Shown here one piece after another: positions 19,596 to 30,344 of a DNA stretch of 64,000 nucleotides (positions are counted from its first letter, which is position 1; each line of letters opens with the position of its first letter). Under the pieces are notes generated by a model, which was not told the DNA's origin, did no database searches, and saw only the letters and a list, made by a program, of their open reading frames with translations. The stretch is from positions 15,629,011 to 15,693,010 of the forward strand of contig AP025069.1 in assembly GCA_036186865.1 (NCBI GenBank). Direction: 5' to 3'. The translations under genes and the position numbers were made by a program. The stretch is from Eustoma russellianum (Eukaryota > Streptophyta > Magnoliopsida > Gentianales > Gentianaceae).

Positions 19596-20070
19596 TTGGA
19601 ATTAAATATGCTTTACATGAGATTTTATGTGCCATGCTCTTCGTTGATAGGTGCTATTCTAGCAAATAAAGTGCCTGCGAATGTGTTGTTTGATAGTGGT
19701 GCAAGTCACTCGTTTATATCTAAGAAATTCGCCAAGGGACTTGATTGTTTGCCCGAGTGGCTTGAGACCCCCTTCAGGGTGCAGGCAGCTGGTGATCAGG
19801 TACTAGTTTCACATCATCAGTATAAAGACCGTGAGTTGGAGTTAGATGAGAAGGTGTTTTCCGCTACATTAGTCCCAATCACGATGCAGGATTTTGATGT
19901 GATATTGGGCATGGACTGGTTGACTAAGTATCATGCCAATATCGACTGTAGACTTAAGCAAGTAACCATTAAGGATCCCAAGATGAATGCGGTGACTGTC
20001 CAAGGAAATGTCAAGCTGACAAAGGCCCCCAAGAAAATTTGTCTGACTGCGATCAAGGCTTTCAAGGCTT
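19596..20070 (+). pseudogene. Retroviral-type aspartic protease (RVP_2), C-terminal truncation
   Basis: The catalytic motif LFDSGASHSFIS has its Asp codon at 19692-19694. The region continues FAKGLDCLPEWLETPFRVQ and ends with FDVILGMDWLTKYHANIDCR, the 'ILGMDWL' flap-side motif typical of the RVP_2 family in plant chromoviruses. Coding similarity stops near 20050, just before RT should begin. The active site is intact, but the gene is separated from gag by stops and has no pol behind it, so it is a relic. Confidence 0.8.
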
Positions 20071-20084
20071 TGCGAAGGGGACTG

Positions 20085-20690
20085 ATCTTGTACGTCTCCA
20101 CGAGGTGTATAGATTAGACTACAATCTATTTAGTCCCCTTGTGCCTCTTCCTGGTCAAACTGCATATGACCCATAAGCGGTGTATGAGTAGTGTACGAGG
20201 AGTATTTCAGATCTGTTTTCGTCTTCCTCTCCCTAAGCCTTTGAAGGTGATTTTAGAGTTCTATAGGCTTAGGTTGCCGCAAATAAAACCCAACGGCTTG
20301 AATCAATTATTTGTTTTCTTCTGTTTTTGAGAGTGGTTGAAGCCAAGTTTGACCTTAGGACCTTTTGGAGCTTTTTATGTGCAAGTCATCGAATAGTTGG
20401 TATTAAATTAGCAAACAATCTCCCAATAGTGAATCCAATTTTCCTGTGAACATACCGACGTTTAACAAGAACTAGAAAGGTTGGTTTTTCTTTATCTAGA
20501 AAGAAGGTCTACAAGAGTCACAGATCTCGAAGGCTGGCAAGGCTAACAATCTGAGGGCGAACAAAGAGTCCTAGAAAGAAGCACCAAGGCTGCAAAACCT
20601 GCCAACAGTCATTAATTGGCAGAAAGTGGACATGTCAGTTTTAGAGGCGGCTGACTTAGACCATTTAGCTGTGCGTCCTCGCATATATTG
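20085..20690 (+). pseudogene. Second Transposase_28-type relic
   Basis: Nucleotide similarity to 8930-9540 runs collinearly. GATCTT..CGTCTCC, CAATCTATTTAGTCCCCTTG and CTTAGGTTGCCGCAAAT match the first copy. IKPNGLNQLFVFF is the counterpart of MPNGLKVVLCCFL, and near the end WQKVDMSVLEAADLDHL matches WRKVDGSVLEAADLEHL. Stops and frameshifts are frequent. It starts right where the Tekay-like protease stops, so it marks either a recombination point or the edge of a separate insertion. Confidence 0.65.
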
Positions 20691-21867
20691 AGTTACACCC
20701 CTCTTCCCTTTCAAATCATAGAATAAGCAAATTGTAAAACTCCACTCACCGAACAGACACCGATTGATTGGATCCAAATAGTGTAATTATTCCATCCTTC
20801 CCCACCCATGAGGAAGATCTCCACAATTTGCATTGTATCATGCCTTTTCCTTTCAATTTATAGATTTGTTCGGCAACCAGCAGAATAACCATATTCTATT
20901 CGAATCGGTGCCTTCCAAGCGGATGATGACAAAACCATCAACCTAGATAACGACAAGCGTTACCAACTCATTCGGGTCACAGTTAATGTTATTCGACCTT
21001 ACTAGGGCGAATGTCACTTTAGGCTCACACCAGCTGTGCGGGTCTAAGCACACAGACAAGCTAGCACAGCTCAGGGGACCCAGGGTGCCACCTCGGCGTC
21101 GGTAAGAATCTCATGTCAGTATTACTAAAATTCGCCTAGAGATGTTGAGGATTGGACACTTCAGTCGCAAGCATTACCTCAGCTGTATCTACCAGCTCAG
21201 CCGCATGCATCACCTCAGTCTTTGCTTTTTAGCACAGTCTCACATGTCACCTCGGCATTAGCATGCACCTCAACCATGTCCCTCGGGTTGGCCATAGACC
21301 TGGTACCTTGACCTTGGTTGGTGAGCTCGACAAAGCAAGCATCTTCAATGCAAGCAACTTAAACGTACAACTTGACACGTGGCAACATGTGGCAGTCACG
21401 TACAAGCAAAACATGTCACATGGCACTCTTCCATGGCTCCTTAACATGCATTGGCTGTCTAAACCATATAAAACAAAAAAGATGCCTTTCAACAGTCTAA
21501 GTTCATTGTTCAAGCAAATGAACATGCATTATAGACACAACTTAAAAAATCCGACAATTTCTCTAATATTCTAGCATACGAACATGGTAAAACCCATAAC
21601 TGACTTGAGCATTGGAGGATTTTCTCTAGAGCACTAGCTACTAGACCTCTAACGTTGTTCAACTTGTATAGATTTCTGGAAACATTAGTTATGGCATCAA
21701 ACTACGTCTGTGCAAGACTTTGACAACGTTTTCCCTTATTTGGATCATCTCTAGTCTAGGTGAATATTCGACTTCACCATCCAACACTAGATGAAGGGCC
21801 AACCATGCAGTATCTCCATAAAATTCTATGTTTGAAACTTGTATAATACCCTCAAAAATGGGTAAAA
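20691..21867. other. Non-coding region, probably LTR/leader of the second relic
   Basis: CACCTCGGC, ACCTCAGCTG and similar motifs recur between 21060 and 21260, the reverse complement of the GCCGAG motif of 7.2-12.4 kb. CTGACTTGAGCATTGGAGG (about 21600-21618) matches, inverted, the segment at 7377-7395. I could not fix LTR ends or a primer site. The frame at 21263-21574 has no domain. Confidence 0.4.
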
Positions 21868-22940
21868 ATGCCCAAAGTGAAGGTGCAGATCTTTCTACCA
21901 CATAAGACATATAGGCGCCACCAACTATCCATCAGAGGAGGCCTCCGATGGACAGGATATGGGCCCAGATGCTTTTCTGGGACTCGCTCGCAAAGAACAC
22001 ATAAGAGCCATCTCATATGTGGCTCAAAACATAGACGTGTTTCAGGATGTGGTCGAGCAAATCAAAGATGAGGCTCTAGCAACAGCATATGGTATTGAAC
22101 ACCTTCCTTACGTCTATCAGGAAAGACATAAAGGCCCAGAATATTCTCCTAATTATCCAGATATTCCCCTAAACCAAAGGGTAAATTCATGGGAGATGCC
22201 AAAGGGAAAGGTATTAAGCCTCAGACTAAGCTTTCACCGTCGGCAGAAAAGCCCTCGAAAATTTTCTTGTGTTGCCTTAAGCATGTGTCAGGCACCAAGC
22301 CGGAGTGGCAAAGTGGCCCACAATGGGTCAAAGGGCAAATGTGGTGCCTTTGATTAGTTAATAGGTCAATGCAAAGAAGAGTTTCTTCTGTTGGCCTCCA
22401 AAGAACATATCTTGGTTGTAATGAAAGAAGACGGGTTGAAAGAGTACCTAGAACCATTGGTTGGGCCAAGGAAGAAGAGAAACCCTAAGCTGTACTACAG
22501 ATTTCACAAAGACATTGGTCATGATACCGAGGATAGTAAACATCTGACTAAGAGAATGAGCGCCTGATCATCTTGTGTTACCTGTAGGGGTTTTATAACT
22601 CAAAATCTAGATTACATAACATGCTCGCTTTTCACCGGCCTCCTCACCAGGAGAGATATCGAGAGGACAAGCCTCGTCAAAAGGATGAGGACAAAGATGC
22701 CAAGGGGGCAGCTCAACATCAGATTGGCTTCATATGGTCTCAAGCGATTCACACATGTCGAGACTGAAACTGAGGCATGGGCAGCCAAGGCAAAGGAGGA
22801 CCAAACAAAGTGGCATCCGCTTTGAGTTGTGCAGGCAAATGAGCTACCAAGGAAAACCACTACTGGACGTGCAATCCAAGCAAGAACTTAGACGGATACA
22901 CTATTCCTTCCGGAGCCGAGACGATTACATCGGTTGATAT
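21868..22940 (+). pseudogene. Gypsy gag relic (Tat-like), + strand
   Basis: KEHIRAISYVAQNIDVFQDV (about 21993-22050) matches EEHRRAIQYVDQNPSVFQVV on the - strand at 13.3 kb. Next, LLLASKEHILVVMKEDGLKEYL (about 22380-22450, broken here into shorter matching pieces) parallels LLASKAHILSDMRKEVL. Then KLYYRFHKDIGHDTED and SKHLTKR lie at about 22488-22557; the Cys of the motif is replaced by Ser, so the zinc site is damaged. Several frame changes occur. It probably belongs to the same family as the 7.2-13.4 kb element but lies in the opposite orientation. Confidence 0.6.
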
Positions 22941-23094
22941 TGGCTCTTCGTTAGCAAGGGACCACATTGGGAGAATTTTTCCATATATTTGGCATGTATG
23001 CAACCCAGAACTTTATATGTACGGCTTGTGAATTTTCTTCCAAGAAAAACAAGTGTCATGAATCTATTTCTTGCTCTTTACATTGTTTCAAAGT

Positions 23095-23452
23095 TGATGA
23101 GGTCCATAACCCTCATACATGCCAAGATAATGAGAATGCACATAATTTTACAAAAATGCAAGATCAAGGACCCTTAACAAGAAGTAAAACTAAGAAACTA
23201 ATGCATGAAGTGGGGGTCTTCCTATTTAAATATGTGCAAGATGAACCAAGGAAACTTATACATTGGATTCACCTTATTAAACATACAACATGATTTGTAA
23301 GAAATTTTAGAACCATTGTAAAATATATTAGTATAGAATGTGTTCTTTATTTTGTTTTTTAAATGTTTATGTTGTATTAGTTTAGGCCCATCTCGGATTG
23401 TGAGTTTCTGCAGGACCTATTTTGGTAGAATTGACGTATCTCTCCAACCACA
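23095..23452 (+). repeat. 5' LTR remnant of the decayed CRM-like element
   Basis: Aligns with 28122-28483 of the 3' LTR. It still encodes the LTR-borne C-terminal tail GPLTRSKTKKLMHEV-GVFLFK, which the 3' LTR has lost to a stop (CAA to TAA at 28192). The remnant breaks off after CTCCAACCACAAG, where gag-proximal sequence begins. Confidence 0.8.
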
Positions 23453-24809
23453 AGACCTTTTTAGCACAACTAATGCAAAAGATATTATGGGAAATGAAGT
23501 TGATGAGTAGCCGTGTAGAGGGCCTAAAAAATAGTCACAATCTCATCTACAAAATCCTTTACATAAAGGACAAACATCACATATACTGGAACATAGGCTT
23601 GAAAGCCATGGGTCTTTTGCTCTGGAAAGAGGAAGAGGTAGAGGCAGAGGCAGAGGCAGAGGAAGAGGGCTTAATAGGGATTTCATACCTATGAGGACCT
23701 TTGATGAAAGAGAAGAAGAACCACACCAAATGTTTGATGACTATAACATTGAAGAAGAGTACAACCAATTTTGAAACCGTGGGAATCAAAAGAATAACCC
23801 ACAAGAAGATGAATTCATCAAAACAAAAGTGAACATCCCCACATTCTATTGAAAGGGTGATGCTGAGGCATATTTTGAATGGGAGAAAAAGGTAGATCTC
23901 ATATACTCTTGTACAAATTATACTGATTTGACTAAAGTGCGCTATGAAGCTATAGAGTTTGCAGATTATGCCTTAATTTGGTGGGATCAACTACACAACG
24001 TAAGGAGAAGAATCAGACAAGCACCAATCTCTACTTGGGAAGAAATGAAAATTGAGATGAGAAAAAAATTCATTCCTTCAGACTATGAAAGAACCATCTA
24101 CCAAAACTTGCAAAAACTCACTCAAGGAAGCCGTAGTATAGATGAGTATTTCAAAGAGTTAGAGATCTTATTGATAAGAGCTAACATTGAAGAACCAGAG
24201 GAAGCTACCATGGCTAGATTTCTAGCTGGATTGAACAAGGAAATTGCAAACAGAGTTGAACTTACCACATATATTGATATGACTTCCATGGTTCATAAAG
24301 CTGAAAAAATTGAGAGACAACTCAAGGTAAAACCCTTTGCATCTAGTTTATCTTTTCGAGCTAATTCTTCATCCTATCCAAGAATGCCACCTAGGACAAA
24401 TCAAGGCACAAGTTTCAGGCCAACTGCACCTCAAGGCCGTGGATTCCAAGGCAAGACTCAACCAAATCAAAGACCACCTCAACCACCTCAACAAAACTTG
24501 GATAAAGGGAAAAACAAGGTTGAAGGTAACATTTCTAATTCCACTACTAGATTTAGAGACATTCAATGCTATAAATGTTTAGGTAAAGGTCATTTTGCAA
24601 ATCAATGTCCCAACCCTAAACGTATCATGTTCATTGAAGAATCTAATGAATATTATTTTGATGATGAGGAAGTGGAACATGTTAATGTTGAGGAAAATCA
24701 TGATGAAAATGAAGAAAGTGTGAGTGAGGATGAAGAACTTGCATCAAAAGAATTCTTGGTTGTTAGAAGAGCTCTTAATGCACATGTTAAGATTGATGAA
24801 CAAGATTAA
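23453..24809 (+). pseudogene. CRM-like gag, 5'-truncated and interrupted
   Basis: After a GRGRGR repeat (about 23625-23670) come TKVNIPTFY and DAEAYFEWEKKVDLIYSCTN, then the long open stretch 23928-24809. The capsid domain shows ALIWWDQLHNVRRR, EEMKIEMRKKFIPSDYE and DEYFKELEILLIRA; the zinc knuckle CYKCLGKGHFANQC is at about 24569-24610. Acidic residues follow. Stops lie at about 23772 and 23849 and at 24807 (TAA, where CAA would fit). Start codon and N-terminus are lost in the 5' deletion. Confidence 0.85.
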
Positions 24810-27800
24810 CATAGAGACAACATTTTTCATATCCATTGCATGGTTAAAGGGAAATTTTGTACTTTGATTATTTACTCTGGATCCTGTACTAATGTGGCAA
24901 GTGTTGAACTCGTTAGAAAACTTGATTTGCCATTACTTATCCATCCACACCCTTATAAACTATCTTGGTTGAATGATTGTGGAGAAGTGAGTGTTAGCAA
25001 ACAAGTTTTGATCTCATTGCCTATTGGTGGGTATAAAGATGATATCTTATGTGATGTAGCTCCTATGCATGCAAGTCATATCCTGTTAGGTAGACCATGA
25101 CAGTTTGATAAGAAAGTTACTTATGATGGATACTTGAATAGGTATTTGTTCAGGTTTAACAATAAGTTGTTTAAGCTACATGCATTACCCTCACACAAGG
25201 TATTTGAAGATCAAAAGAGAATGTGTAAGAATAGGAATGACCCTAAGGAGAAAGAGGCAGAAAAGAGATTTCTTGAGTGTATTAAGAGTGAAAGAAAGAA
25301 AAATGAGTCTAAAGGCAAAGAGATAGTAAACATTGATGAAGACAAATCTCAAAAGAAATTTGCTTTCTTTTCCAAACCAAGTGAAGTGTCACATGCCCTA
25401 AACTCAAAGAAAACTGTCTACGTTTTGATGTTTAAGGAGTCTTTGTTTTCTATGAGTGTCTTACCCTCCACTTTGCCTAGTGGAGTTGTATCTTTGCTTG
25501 ATGAGTTTTCAGGGTTGTTTCCTGAAGAAGAACCTTCTGGTTTGCCGCCTTTAAGAGGAATTAAGCACCAAATAAACTTCATACCTGGTGCTATCCTGCC
25601 TAATAGGCCAGCCTGCAGAGAAAACCTTGCTGAAACAAAGGAAATTCAACGCCAAGTAGAAGAACTCTTGGCCAAAGGAAAGGTGAGGGAAAGCATGAGT
25701 CCTTGTGATGTTCCTGTGATTGTTGTACCAAAGAAAGATGGTACATGGAGGATGCGTACTGATTGTAGAGCCATCAACAAGATAACTGTAAAATACAGGT
25801 ACCCCATTCCGAGACTTGATGATATGCTTGATGAATTGTACGGTGCTAAGTATTTTACCAAGATTGATCTTAAAAGTGGTTACTTTCAAGTACGCATTAA
25901 AGAAGGTGATGAATGGAAAACTGCATTTAATACTAAGTTTGGATTGTATGAGTGGTTAGTCATGCCATTTGGCTTAACTAATGCACCTAGTACTTTCATG
26001 AGATTAATGAATGAAGTCTTACGTGCATTCATTGGAAAATTTGTTGTTGTGTACTTTGACGATATATTGATTTACTCTAAGGCTTTGCATGAACACATAG
26101 GCCATCTAAGAAGCATTTTTGAAGCATTGAAGAAAGAACAATTATATGCAAATTTCAAGAAGTGTTCTTTTTTGTATGGAAAAAGTTGTGTTTCTAGGAT
26201 TTGTGGTTAGTGCAAATGGAATTGAAATGGACCAAGATAAAGTGAACTCAATTTTAGAATGGCCAATTCCCACAACTGTTGGAGAGGTGAGAAGCTTTCA
26301 TGGGTTGGCTAGTTTCTATAGAAGATTTGTTAAGGACTTTTCCGCTATTGTTGCACATTTGAATGAAATTGTTAAAAAAGACGTAGGATTTTAGTGGGGA
26401 GAGTCACAACAGAAAGCCTTTAATGAACTTAAAGCAAGGTTAACTTCTGCACCTATTCTAAGACTACCAACCTTTGATGAAACATTTGAAATTGAATGTG
26501 ATGCTAGTGGTGTTGGTATAGGAGCTGTACTATCTCAGTCTAAACAACCGATTGCTTACTTTAGTGAAAAGCTTAAGGGAGCGCAATTGAATTATTCAAC
26601 CTATGACAAAGAGTTGTATACACTTGTTAGATCATTGCAGACTTGGCAACATTATTTGCAACATAAGAAGTTTGTGGTTCATACTGATCACGAAAGTCTT
26701 AAGTTCCTTAAAAGCCAAGGAAAGTTAAATAAGAGGCATGCAAAATGGGTTGAATTCATTGAACAATTTCCTTATGTGATAAAATATAAGCAAGGAAAAG
26801 ATAACATTGTAGCTGATGCATTATCTAGGAGATATTCTTTGATTACTACATTGTCATCTCATTTGCTTGGATTTGAGTGCATCAAGGAATTGTATATATC
26901 TGATCCTGACTTTCAGTCAATATTTGATGCATGTGCTGATTCTCCATTTGGTAAGTATTATTTACATGATGGATATTTGTTTAAAGAAAGAAAATTGTGC
27001 ATACCTAAGTGTTCTGTCAGAGAGATACTTGTCAAAGAAGCGCATGGTGGAGGTTTAATGGGTCACTTTGGCATCTTTAAGACATTAGAGATGTTAAAGG
27101 AACGTTTCTTCTGGCCTCATATGAGAGTTGATGTAGAGAAGGTTTGTGGAAGTTGTATAACTTGCAAGAAAGCTAAATCTACATCACATCAACATGGTTT
27201 TTACACCTTATTACCTGTCCCTATGTCACCTTGGATTGATATATCTATGGACTTTGTCTTGGGATTACCTAGATCAAAAAATGGAAGTGATAGTGTGTTT
27301 GTCGTCGTTGACAGATTTTCTAAAATGGCACACTTCATAGCTTGTAAAAAGGTTGATGATGCATCTCACGTTGCAAACTTGTTCTTTCAGGAAGTTGTAC
27401 GTCTACATGGCATGCCTAGAACCATTGTTAGTGATAAAGATGCTAAGTTCTTAAGTCACTTTTGGCGTGTGTTGTGGGGTAAACTTGGAACAAGACTCTT
27501 ATTTTCTACTACTACTGCTCACCCCCAAACAGATGGTCAAACTGAAGTTGTGAATAGAACTTTGTCTCAATTATTGCGTGCTATAATTCAGGAGAACCTT
27601 AAGAATTGGGAAGATTGCTTGCCATATATTGAATTTGCTTATAATAGAAGTGTTCACAGCGGCACCACTCATTCACCATTTGAAGTTGTATATGGTTTCA
27701 ATCCTTTGTCTCCACTTGATCTTGTGCCTATTCCTGTTCATGAACGTGCAAGTATTGATGGTAAGAATAAGGCTGATCTAATTAAGAAATTGCATGCTAA

Positions 27801-28194
27801 GGTTAAGCTACAATTTGAGAACAAAAATAAACAGTATGCAAAACAAGCTAACAAAGGACGCAAGGAAGTTTTATTTGAACCAGGTGATCTTGTTTGGCTG
27901 CATTTAAGGAAAGAAAGGTTTCCCAGACAAAGGAAATCTAAACTCATGCCAAGAGGAGATGGCCATTTCAAAGTACTTCAAAAGGTTGGAGATAATGCTT
28001 ACATTCTTGACCTTCCGGAGAGTAAATATGGTTCAATTTCTCATACTTCTAACGTTGCTGATCTTACTCCTTTTGATGATGAATTAGATTCGAGGTCGAA
28101 TCCTTTTGAAGAAGGGGAGAATGATGAGGTCCATAACCCTCATACATGCGAAGATAATGAGAATGCACATAATTTTACAAAAGTGCAAGATTAA
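24810..28194 (+). pseudogene. CRM-like pol (protease, RT, RNase H, integrase), interrupted
   Basis: Protease region: LIIYSGSCTNVASVELVRKL, where the catalytic Asp of 'DSGS' is Tyr (GAT to TAT), so the protease is dead. A TGA at 25099 replaces the Trp of 'RPWQFD'. RT has KIDLKSGYFQVRIKEGDEWK and the catalytic VVVYFDDILIYS (about 26042). A frameshift sits near 26170 and a TAG at about 26392. RNase H shows ECDASGVGIGAVLS and HTDHESLKFL. Integrase keeps the H-H-C-C zinc region (about 27045-27165), MDFVLGLPRS, VSDKDAKFLSHFW and TDGQTEVVNRTL. The last open frame runs 24 codons into the 3' LTR before a TAA. Confidence 0.85.
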
Positions 28195-29318
28195 GGACCC
28201 TTAACAAGAAGGAAAACTAAGAAACTAATGCATGAAGTGGGGGTCTTCCTATTTAAACATGTGCAAGATGAACCAAGAGAACTTATACATTGGATTCACC
28301 TTATTGAACCTACAACATGATTTGTAAGAAATTTTAGAACCATTGTAAAATATCATTAGTATAGAATGTGTTCTTTATTTTGTTTTTTTAAATGTTTATG
28401 TTGTATTAGTTTAGGCTCATCTCGGATTGTGAGTTTCTGCAGGACCCGTTTTGGTAGAATTGACGTATCTCTCCAACCACAAGGACAAATTAAGAGTTTC
28501 AGGATGCATTAGAAAGATAAGACAAAGATATACAACTTTCATGTTTTGTACTTTTCCAAAATTGGTCGTCTTAGCATTCAAAAAGAGCATGCAAATGGAA
28601 GTACTGTTTCTACCGAATTCTGTGACATACCTTCAGTAATTTGGATGTATCTCCTCAATGGTTTGGCCAAATGCAAAGAAATTTATATGCTTGTTTTCTA
28701 CACTCAATTGGCTACAATTCTCTAAGAAAGAGCAAGGCCTAATTCGGATTGGAAGATGTCCAAAAATCAGTCACAAACTGGAAATGATTTCAAGATGAAG
28801 ACAAATGTTTAAAGTCTTCCATGAATAGTACTTGGAGGACCTACTTTGAAAATCATCATTCAAGACTTGCAAGACTAGTTTTTATGGAGCCTACATGAAT
28901 AGTTTGTAGAAGTGTGTAGTCTTTTCAATCATTATTTCAATTTGTAAGATAGTTTGTTGTCTTGTGATATTTTTTGCCTAAAAAGGCACATAAGAGAAGC
29001 TTTGTAATCTCACACCTTCAATGAAAATTTCTTCTTGTTCAAGAGTAATTCTTGTGTGTTTTATTGGTTCATATTCAAAATCAAGGCTAGAATCTTTCAA
29101 GGCTTGAGCATCCTTGTGAGAGTTGTCCAATTCCGGGGAGAGAAACATCCAAGAGGGAGGTATCTTGCTTGGGTTATGTAGAACTCATTGGAGGACTTAT
29201 GTTCAAAAGGTTTTCTTTAACTTATTTGGAAGCAAGGTGAAGCTATCTTCATTGTGCCTAAACCATATTTGGAGGAGGAGCTTTAGAGTTAAAGAAATGT
29301 CCATTCTTGCACGTATCA
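28122..29318 (+). repeat. 3' LTR of the decayed CRM-like element
   Basis: Begins TGATGAGG after the purine tract GAAGAAGGGGAGAA and ends CGTATCA followed by the duplicated AAAGT. The 1197 bp are unrelated in sequence to the 1447-bp LTR of the younger element beyond the first bases, the tail-coding segment and the CGTATCA end. The two are therefore related subfamilies, not the same one. Confidence 0.85.
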
Positions 29319-29689
29319 AAAGTGCAAATGCTTTAGACATGAAATAGGTATATCTCGAATTCCTAGTTGGCAAGTCAAACTTATACATCCACCCAAGGGA
29401 CTAAACTGAACAGCAACCCTATCATATGGGTTCACAACAGAATCAGAAGCTCGCTCCCTTTCCTTTGTGCATCTTTTTTCTTTTTCTCATCCTGGTTAAC
29501 AACCAAGCAAAACTCTCTATATTTATTTACTATTTCAACTTTCTGTCTGTCTGGAGGAAATCATTTATGACTTCAACTATGTGACCTCGGTAAATTTGAC
29601 CATCCAACTCAATGGTGCGCACACCTCCACGGGTAAATAAGTAGAGACTCTTTTTTTGAAGCAGGGGTCTTTTGATTTAGGAAATTTAT
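29319..29689 (+). other. Short unassigned sequence between two elements
   Basis: Continuation of the site into which the decayed CRM-like element inserted (AAAGT at 29319). No domain or repeat recognised. Confidence 0.4.
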
Positions 29690-29885
29690 GGTAAAATGGA
29701 TTGTCAGATTTATTCATATGTATATATACATATTTACTTAAGGTTATATGATTATTGCCACATGAATATATATTTTATTTCAAAAAATATGTATATATGT
29801 ATATATATACATATATACATATATATATATGTATATATGCATATATACATGCTAGTGTGTGTATATATATATATATATTTATATT
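29690..29885. repeat. TA/ATAC microsatellite
   Basis: GTATATATAC- and TATATATA-type repeats, dense from about 29790 to 29880, directly adjoining the LINE fragment. Confidence 0.85.
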
Positions 29886-30344
29886 TGGACGTATAGATGC
29901 TAGTGGTAGAGCCATTCTTAGAGACTCAACATGCACTTTCCTTCATGGAATATCTTTTCCTCTATGCCTAGACATGCCCTTGAGAGTGGAAGCTCAAGCT
30001 GCTGTGCTTGCTCTTTTATATTATCTCCCACGTTATGGGCCAGTCTTTTTGGAAGTTGATTGTGTGGAATTGCTACGTTACTCTGCCTCATCTACATCAC
30101 TTCTAGCACCGGATTTAGCTCGTCTCCGTTCTCTCTTATCCATCACATTTGTGACCTTGGTACATACGTATCGAGAAACAAATCAACCTGCACATCACAT
30201 GGCTCAGATCGTGCTCACCACTCAGAATTTTACAGCTTATGATTCACTGTCGGCATTACCATCACGTTTGAGAGGCACCACCATGACAGATGCGTCACTT
30301 CCTACATTCCGTCACCATGATCACGCTATACATACTGGACCGCG
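29886..30344 (+). pseudogene. LINE RNase H domain fragment (RVT_3), 3' part of an ORF2
   Basis: RIDASGRAILRDSTCTFLHG opens the fragment, then LRVEAQAAVLALLYYLPRYG and LEVDCVELLRYSA give the D-E-D layout (DAS, VEAQAA, EVDC) of the reverse-transcriptase-like RNase H found at the end of plant LINE ORF2. YRETNQPAHHMAQ is the usual 'REAN..AH.LA' motif. The chromovirus at 30345 interrupts the sequence; it resumes at 39289. The frame runs on without a stop into the 5' LTR, forming an accidental 264-codon fusion that includes part of the upstream microsatellite. Confidence 0.75.

Larger units (their letters stand above)
13364..20070 (+). mobile_element. Tekay/Del-like Gypsy element, truncated after protease
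   Basis: Order: 5' LTR (13364-18387, interrupted by a Copia solo LTR), primer binding site, gag, aspartic protease. RT, RNase H, integrase, chromodomain and 3' LTR are missing. Sequence similar to the Transposase_28 region of 9 kb begins at about 20085. The left end interrupts a gag relic of another element. Without the inserted Copia LTR, the LTR would be about 2.35 kb, long as in Tekay/Del chromoviruses. Clade placement rests on gag, protease type and LTR layout, since no RT is left. Confidence 0.7.
23095..29318 (+). mobile_element. CRM-like Gypsy chromovirus, decayed copy
   Basis: Starts TGATGAGG at 23095 and ends CACGTATCA at 29318. It is flanked by an exact 5-bp duplication AAAGT (23090-23094 and 29319-29323), so both outer ends are original. 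The 3' LTR is 1197 bp. The 5' side keeps only about 358 bp of LTR; the rest of the LTR, the primer site, the leader and the gag start are deleted. Gag and pol are collinear with the intact element at 30345-39283 but have stops and at least one frameshift. The shared LTR parts differ at about a dozen positions in 355, roughly 3-4%. Confidence 0.85.
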
